Assembly (NCBI GenBank): GCA_039817205.1
Contig: JBCBWG010000015.1
Span: 1 to 27,031 of the forward strand
DNA length: 27,031 bases
Source of the DNA: JBCBWG01 sp039817205
GTDB lineage: Bacteria > Pseudomonadota > Alphaproteobacteria > Rhizobiales > Hyphomicrobiaceae
Reading direction: 5' to 3'
This document shows, one piece after another, positions 23,024 through 27,031 of this stretch. A program made the translations under genes and the position numbers. The first letter of the stretch is position 1; the number at the start of each line of letters is the position of its first letter. Under the pieces are notes generated by a model that did not search any database, was not told where the DNA came from, and was given only the letters and a program-made list of their open reading frames with translations.

Positions 23024-23652
23024 CTGTTGTCGCGCGGAATGAGTTCACTGACCGCGTGATCCTGTGGGGCGTCGCTGGAGGCTAATCCTGAGACGACGCC
23101 CTCGCGATCGACCGCCGGGCGGTTCTGGCTCATCTTCGATTTTGCATCAATTCGGCTGATGGGTATGCGCACGCCGACGATACCGCGCAACTGGGCTTCA
23201 ACGAAACGTTCTGGCGCATCGGACACATTCCAGGGGGCGGTTCGGGACGCCTCGTGGTATCTGGTTAGGCGATCGACAACACTGTGCAACCGATCTCGAT
23301 CGTCGAAAAATTCCACCGGCCCGTATGCATGTACCGCGATGTAATTCCAGGTGGGAACGACGCGGTGTGTTTCCTGCTTCGTCGCGTACCAGGACGGCGT
23401 AATATAAGCCTCGGGTCCATTGAAGATCGCCATTGCATCGCCGGTGGGCGGCAGTTCCCACTGCGCGTTGGCCCGCGCCACATGGGCGTAGAGCGTGCCG
23501 AAATTGCCTTCGGCCTCGTCGAGCAGCATCGGAACGGGTGTTCCGATCAACCCTTCGGTCGTCGCGGTTACGAGCGTCGCCGTGCGCGCGGCTCGCATCG
23601 CGGCATGCGCCTCGGGCAGGTCGTTCATCTCAAAGTGTTTTGGCGTGTACAT
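23020..23652 (-). CDS. paiB: FMN-binding negative transcriptional regulator, PaiB family
   Basis: A 210-residue split-barrel flavin-binding protein. It begins MYTPKHFEMND and has the family marks GPEAYITPSWYATK, RVVPTWNYIAVHAYGPVEF and the KMSQNRPAVDREGVVSGL stretch near the end. In Bacillus, PaiB acts with PaiA in control of sporulation and protease genes; in proteobacteria the role is poorly defined and flavin-dependent reduction is equally possible. No PaiA acetyltransferase neighbour is present. The ATG at 23652 has only a weak AAAGAA upstream. The stop codon overlaps that of the convergent DUF1801 gene. Confidence 0.92.
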   Translation of the reverse strand: MYTPKHFEMNDLPEAHAAMRAARTATLVTATTEGLIGTPVPMLLDEAEGNFGTLYAHVARANAQWELPPTGDAMAIFNGPEAYITPSWYATKQETHRVVPTWNYIAVHAYGPVEFFDDRDRLHSVVDRLTRYHEASRTAPWNVSDAPERFVEAQLRGIVGVRIPISRIDAKSKMSQNRPAVDREGVVSGLASSDAPQDHAVSELIPRDNS

Positions 23653-23974
23653 CGGGCAGTTCTTTGCAATTTTTGGGGCTCGTGACGACTTATAACGACC
23701 ATAAACAATTTAGATCGCGCACACTTTGGTTCCTCGCTGAGATGTAGGTCATCGAGACCACGCCAAACGGGTCTATGACGCGACCGAACGCTGTTGCCAA
23801 GATTGTCTGCGTCGGCATCGATCACCTCGGCGCACCGACCGTTGGTAGACAGACAGGGTGGCGGTGTCATCAGCTCGATCGCGGTTGCCTCTCACGTAGA
23901 ATGACTTGTCCGTCGCTGGGGGACGGACCATAACTCGCATCCGTTATCGTGACCGCCGTTGGGAGCCCGCCACT
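23653..23974. other. Divergent spacer between paiB and the IlvD/Edd gene
   Basis: The 322 bases hold no convincing gene. The paiB-proximal part is AT-rich (about 23655-23715) and may carry its promoter. GTCCGTC (23908-23914) and GACGGAC (23922-23928) form a perfect 7-bp inverted repeat with a 7-base loop, 46 bases before the IlvD/Edd start, a candidate operator or leader hairpin. Confidence 0.5.
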
Positions 23975-25834
23975 ATGCCTGCTGACAAAACAAGTTCCAT
24001 CGTCCTGATCGACCGCCATCCCGGTCGCTCGACGCAGACCTACGGCATGGCCAAGGAACTCGGAACGGACCCGACGCTGATCCACGAGCCGTCCGTTGGC
24101 GTGGTTGGCACCAAGGGGGACAGCCAGTGCTATCTCGGCGTGCATGCAAAAGTGAACGCGATCCATGAGACACTGAAGGGGCGGATTGGGTCGGATAACG
24201 GTCAACTAAAAATGCGGCTGGTCGCTCCGGAATTTACGATCGCAACGTCGGACGGCATCCGCAATGGAACGCGTGAGATGCGCTATTCGCTGATCGGTCG
24301 CGAGGTGACGCACGACGCGCTTTGTGAGCACCTCTCGGCGACCGGGCTTGCGGGCACCATCGCCGTTGTCGCATGCGACAAGCCTCCGGTCGGCACGCTC
24401 TCTGCCCTGCTCGAGCACAACGAGCCTGGCATCATCATGTCCGACGGCCCGATCCATCCCGGGCGCGATCCGGAAACCGGCGATGCCCTCGATATCGTGT
24501 CCGCCTACCAGGTCGCAGGTCATCCGGACCCCGCACACCGCGATCGGATCGCGCATCACGCCTGCCCCGGTATTGGCTCTTGCGGCGGCATGTTCACCTA
24601 CAACACGATGCAAACGTTCATTGGCGTCGTTGGCATGCAGCCTTTGCATATGGTGGCGCCAGCCTCAGACGATCCGCGTCGGCTTGAGCAATTTCCAGGC
24701 GAGCTGATCGACCACCTCAGCAATCTCATGGCCTCGGGCTTGAGGCCGCGCGACATCGTCGTGCGCGACAGCATTCGAAACGCGGTCATCGTGTCGATGG
24801 CGATTGGCGGTTCTACGAACGTCGTCCTTCACACCCCTGAGATCGCACGGGCTGCCGGATACGCGAACTTCTGGGCTGACGTGATGACGCCGGACGAGTT
24901 CAACCATCTCTCGCAACACGTTGTGCCGGTCATCACCGACGCGCGGCCCTACGGCCAATATTCCATGGTGGACATCGATCGCGTTGGTGGCGTGCAAATG
25001 ATTGTGCGCGAGTTGCTTGACGCCGGTCTATTGAATGGCGACGTGTTGACCTGTACCGGCGAGACGCTTGCGGCACAGGTCGATCGGCTCGGCGCCAAGC
25101 CAGCCGACGGCACGGTGATCTACCCGGTGAAAGAGCCTTATAAGCCGACGGGGGGGCTTCGGGTTCTCGGCGGCAATCTCTCGCCGGACTTCTCGGCGAT
25201 CTTGAAACTCGCGGGCGTCGAAACCGGTCTGGAAGACAATGTCTTCCGCGGGCGAGCGCGCGTGTTTGAAGGCGAGGCGGGCTTGCTCGATGCCCTTGAT
25301 AAAGCGCCTGAAAGTTTCGGCGATCTCGACATGGTCATCGTCCGATACGAAGGCCCGGCGGGCGCCCCCGGCATGCCGGAGATGCTCGATCCGACGTCAC
25401 GCATCACGACGCTCTGCCGTGAACGCGGCATCACGATTGCGCTCATGACGGATGCACGGTTTTCTGGCGGCTCGGTCGGCCTTGTCATCGGACACGTGGG
25501 CCCCGAAGCTGCGCTTGGCGGCCCGATCGCACTGATCGAAGATGGCGACGAGATCGTGGCTGATCTCAACACCAACACGCTCTCGTGCACCGCGCTCGAT
25601 GACCTGGCTATCCGGGAAGCGCGACAAGCCAAATGGGATGCGGAGGTCGCGGCAAGCGGTGGCGAGCACCCGAACGTCGGCATCGCCGATACGCGCTTGC
25701 TGCAACGCGCCCGCCACATGGCTGTCCCGGCCACACGCGGGGCTGGATTACACCCGTCGCGCGAGGTCTGGGTGCGCAACGCACGCGACGCAGAAAAGAG
25801 CGGGTTTGAAGTGCGGAACAAGTGGCGGGACTAG
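23975..25834 (+). CDS. IlvD/Edd family iron-sulfur dehydratase (dihydroxy-acid or sugar-acid dehydratase)
   Basis: A 619-residue enzyme of the normal family length. Cluster cysteines are at 52 (GDSQCYLGVHAKV), 134 (VVACDKPPVGTL) and 203 (GIGSCGGMFTYNTM), the usual three-cysteine spacing. Other family stretches are SDGIRNGTREMRYSLIGRE, SMAIGGSTNVVLH, GGNLSPDFSAILKLAG and DARFSGGSVGLVIGHVGPEA. The sequence departs from standard IlvD at the first cysteine (no PCN) and has ACDKPP instead of GCDKxxPG, so it is probably a paralogue working on a sugar acid or another 2,3-dihydroxy acid rather than the valine/isoleucine enzyme; this is inferred. I chose the ATG at 23975 with GGGAG nine bases upstream over a TTG at 23906. 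The nearby enolase-type dehydratase fits sugar-acid catabolism. Confidence 0.9.
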   Translation: MPADKTSSIVLIDRHPGRSTQTYGMAKELGTDPTLIHEPSVGVVGTKGDSQCYLGVHAKVNAIHETLKGRIGSDNGQLKMRLVAPEFTIATSDGIRNGTREMRYSLIGREVTHDALCEHLSATGLAGTIAVVACDKPPVGTLSALLEHNEPGIIMSDGPIHPGRDPETGDALDIVSAYQVAGHPDPAHRDRIAHHACPGIGSCGGMFTYNTMQTFIGVVGMQPLHMVAPASDDPRRLEQFPGELIDHLSNLMASGLRPRDIVVRDSIRNAVIVSMAIGGSTNVVLHTPEIARAAGYANFWADVMTPDEFNHLSQHVVPVITDARPYGQYSMVDIDRVGGVQMIVRELLDAGLLNGDVLTCTGETLAAQVDRLGAKPADGTVIYPVKEPYKPTGGLRVLGGNLSPDFSAILKLAGVETGLEDNVFRGRARVFEGEAGLLDALDKAPESFGDLDMVIVRYEGPAGAPGMPEMLDPTSRITTLCRERGITIALMTDARFSGGSVGLVIGHVGPEAALGGPIALIEDGDEIVADLNTNTLSCTALDDLAIREARQAKWDAEVAASGGEHPNVGIADTRLLQRARHMAVPATRGAGLHPSREVWVRNARDAEKSGFEVRNKWRD

Positions 25835-25842
25835 CGGGCGGT

Positions 25843-25868
25843 TTGCGCGCGTCATAGTTGGCGCGCAA
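25843..25868 (+). terminator. Hairpin after the IlvD/Edd gene, possible transcript end
   Basis: TTGCGCGC (25843-25850) and GCGCGCAA (25861-25868) pair perfectly around a 10-base loop, starting eight bases after the stop codon. There is no T tract, so it may protect the 3' end or need Rho. Confidence 0.4.
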
Positions 25869-25913
25869 TCAAGGGGCCTGCCGCGATGAAGATTAGGCCG
25901 TCAGATCTTGCGC

Positions 25914-25940
25914 GGTTGGTCCTCTGATTGGCGACCAACC
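25914..25940. repeat. Perfect 8+8 inverted repeat in the spacer
   Basis: GGTTGGTC (25914-25921) and GACCAACC (25933-25940) surround an 11-base loop. It directly precedes the 15-base tandem duplication. No T tract follows on either strand. Confidence 0.55.
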
Positions 25941-25949
25941 TATCCCTCT

Positions 25950-25979
25950 AAAGAACGGTGACTTAAAGAACGGTGACTT
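25950..25979. repeat. 15-base perfect tandem duplication
   Basis: AAAGAACGGTGACTT occurs twice in direct succession (25950-25964 and 25965-25979). Perfect identity suggests a recent duplication or a paired binding site. Confidence 0.85.
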
Positions 25980-26196
25980 GGGGAAGGCCCCACTGAGCTA
26001 AGTTTGCCAAAGTGAGCCAAGCTACCGGAGTTGGAGCCGGCAGCACAGGTGGTTGCTACGGCACGACCACTGAACTGGCCGAAATGAGTCCGTGGCACAG
26101 AGCCGGTGCACGAGAGGTGAGACGTCGCCGCCAAACGACATCCCAACCGAATGCGGCTCCCCGAATGCGGCTGGGGAGGGGGATGGCGCCGCACCC

Positions 26197-26232
26197 AAAA
26201 GGAGCCGGGCGTTCGTCTGTCGATCGCCCGGC
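26197..26232 (-). terminator. Probable intrinsic terminator of glnII
   Basis: Read leftward, an 8-bp perfect stem (26232-26225 with 26211-26204, GCCGGGCG/CGCCCGGC) with a 13-base loop is followed by TCCTTTT. It lies about 40 bases past the glnII stop. Confidence 0.55.
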
Positions 26233-26271
26233 GCGGTGTCTGGATTGCCTCAGCTCTTTGTCGGTAGGGTG

Positions 26272-27031
26272 CTAAGCGACCGCTGCCGCGCCGCTCGTCG
26301 GCACCGCGGAAACCGTCTTCAGGATTTGTGAAGCAATCTGGTAGGGGTCGCCCTGCGAGTTCGGGCGGCGGTCTTCCAGGTAGCCCTTGTAGCCGTTGTT
26401 GACGAAGCTGTGCGGAACGCGGATCGAGGCTCCGCGGTCGGCGACGCCGTAGCTGAACTTGTCCCACGGCGCCGTCTCGTGAAGGCCGGTCAGGCGCATG
26501 TGGTTATCCGGACCATAGACGGCGATGTGGTCATGCAGGTTCTTCTCGAACTCGGCCATCAGAGCTTCGAAGTAAGCCTGGCCGCCGACTTCTCGCATAT
26601 AACCGGTTGAGAAGTTGGCGTGCATGCCGGAACCGTTCCAGTCGGTGTCACCGAGCGGCTTGCAGTGATATTCGATATCGACGCCGTACTTCTCGGTCAG
26701 GCGCTGAAGCAGGTAGCGCGCCATCCACATTTCGTCGGCCGCTTTTTTCGAGCCTTTGCCGAAGATCTGGAATTCCCACTGGCCCTTTGCCACTTCGGCG
26801 TTGATGCCCTCGTGGTTGATCCCGGCCTCGAGGCAGAGATCCAGATGCTCTTCCACCATCTTGCGAGCAACATCGCCGACCGAGCTGAAGCCAACGCCGG
26901 TATAGTACTTGCCCTGGGGCTCTGGGTAACCGGCGGCTGGGAAGCCGAGCGGATGGCCGTCCTTGTAAAAGAAGTATTCCTGCTCGAAGCCAAACCAGGC
27001 ATCCGGGTCGTCAAGGATGGTGGCGCGCTTG
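26272..27031 (-). CDS. glnII: Glutamine synthetase type II (GlnII), C-terminal part; N-terminus outside window
   Basis: ATP-dependent synthesis of glutamine from glutamate and ammonium. The frame is open to the window end, giving 252 residues; the full protein is about 340, so roughly the first 90-100 are missing. The match to rhizobial GlnII, the eukaryote-like GSII form, is close: AWFGFEQEYFFYKDG with the metal-binding EQE, GINAEVAKGQWEFQIFG, DTDWNGSGMHANFST (ammonium/ATP site), and ADRGASIRVPHSF followed by YLEDRRPNSQGDPY. GlnII is usually an extra, heat-labile octameric synthetase controlled by nitrogen supply through NtrC and sigma-54; its promoter lies beyond the window. A hairpin terminator follows the stop. 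Confidence 0.96.
   Translation of the reverse strand, partial: KRATILDDPDAWFGFEQEYFFYKDGHPLGFPAAGYPEPQGKYYTGVGFSSVGDVARKMVEEHLDLCLEAGINHEGINAEVAKGQWEFQIFGKGSKKAADEMWMARYLLQRLTEKYGVDIEYHCKPLGDTDWNGSGMHANFSTGYMREVGGQAYFEALMAEFEKNLHDHIAVYGPDNHMRLTGLHETAPWDKFSYGVADRGASIRVPHSFVNNGYKGYLEDRRPNSQGDPYQIASQILKTVSAVPTSGAAAVA

Larger units (their letters stand above)
25835..26271. other. 437-base gene-free, structure-rich spacer between IlvD/Edd and glnII
   Basis: No frame here looks coding. It holds an inverted repeat just after the IlvD/Edd stop (25843-25868), a second perfect one (25914-25940), a 15-base tandem duplication (25950-25979), a short hairpin TGGGG/CCCCA (25979-25992), a 12-base direct repeat CCGAATGCGGCT (26147-26158 and 26161-26172), and the probable glnII terminator (26197-26232). 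An unannotated small RNA or a decayed element could lie in it. Confidence 0.6.

Noticed and set aside
23625..23870. 81-codon leftward frame upstream of and overlapping the paiB start
   Set aside because: No ribosome site, no recognisable motif and a composition unlike the neighbours; it covers the likely promoter region.
23775..23933. Short rightward frame whose KIVCVGIDH resembles the start of fumarylacetoacetate hydrolase-family proteins
   Set aside because: The likeness covers about nine residues, the frame ends after 52 codons and the rest shows no family feature. It could be a remnant but is not supportable.

Overview
The window is a chromosomal piece of a GC-rich alphaproteobacterium, most likely of the Hyphomicrobiales (Rhizobiales) type. 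The evidence is the gene order lptB - rpoN - long hpf - ptsN, a type II (eukaryote-like) glutamine synthetase closely resembling rhizobial GlnII, and an FzlA-type GST-like protein beside queG and uppP. No tRNA, rRNA, insertion sequence, integrase, phage gene or CRISPR array was seen. Most of the window is ordinary chromosome, with accessory character at the left end and in parts of the right half.

Left end (1-4803): the C-terminal part of a large secreted or surface protein built of Ig/cadherin-like domains, then an intrinsic terminator, then a gene for a predicted type I-secreted protein. That protein combines an N-terminal beta-propeller-like array with period 52 residues and a long RTX calcium-binding region. 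The RTX gene is cut by one in-frame TGA (2624-2626) inside the propeller; the reading frame and the 52-residue period continue unbroken across it.

4804-7186: a TcuA-like FAD-dependent dehydrogenase diverges from a GntR/FCD regulator, with a perfect 9+9 inverted repeat between them that is probably the operator. 7187-8893 encodes an exported, Arg-rich coiled-coil protein with a six-cysteine C-terminal domain.

9137-12995: fzlA-queG-SDR form a tight leftward operon facing away from uppP, so lipid-carrier recycling, cell division and tRNA queuosine modification genes sit together. 13096-18343: a leftward string of SDR, small membrane protein, lptB, rpoN, hpf and ptsN, linking LPS export, nitrogen-type sigma factor, ribosome hibernation and the Ntr phosphotransferase branch.

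18500-25834: a large M48 membrane protease with a stop/start-coupled 46-residue membrane protein; a lambda-crystallin/L-gulonate 3-dehydrogenase-like enzyme whose ribosome binding site can be buried in a perfect hairpin; an enolase-superfamily sugar-acid dehydratase; two small genes; a convergent PaiB-type FMN protein; and a divergent IlvD/Edd dehydratase. The three carbohydrate-acid enzymes suggest sugar-acid catabolism, but no transporter or aldolase is present to fix the substrate. Right end: a 437-base gene-free, hairpin-rich spacer and then glnII, which runs off the window.
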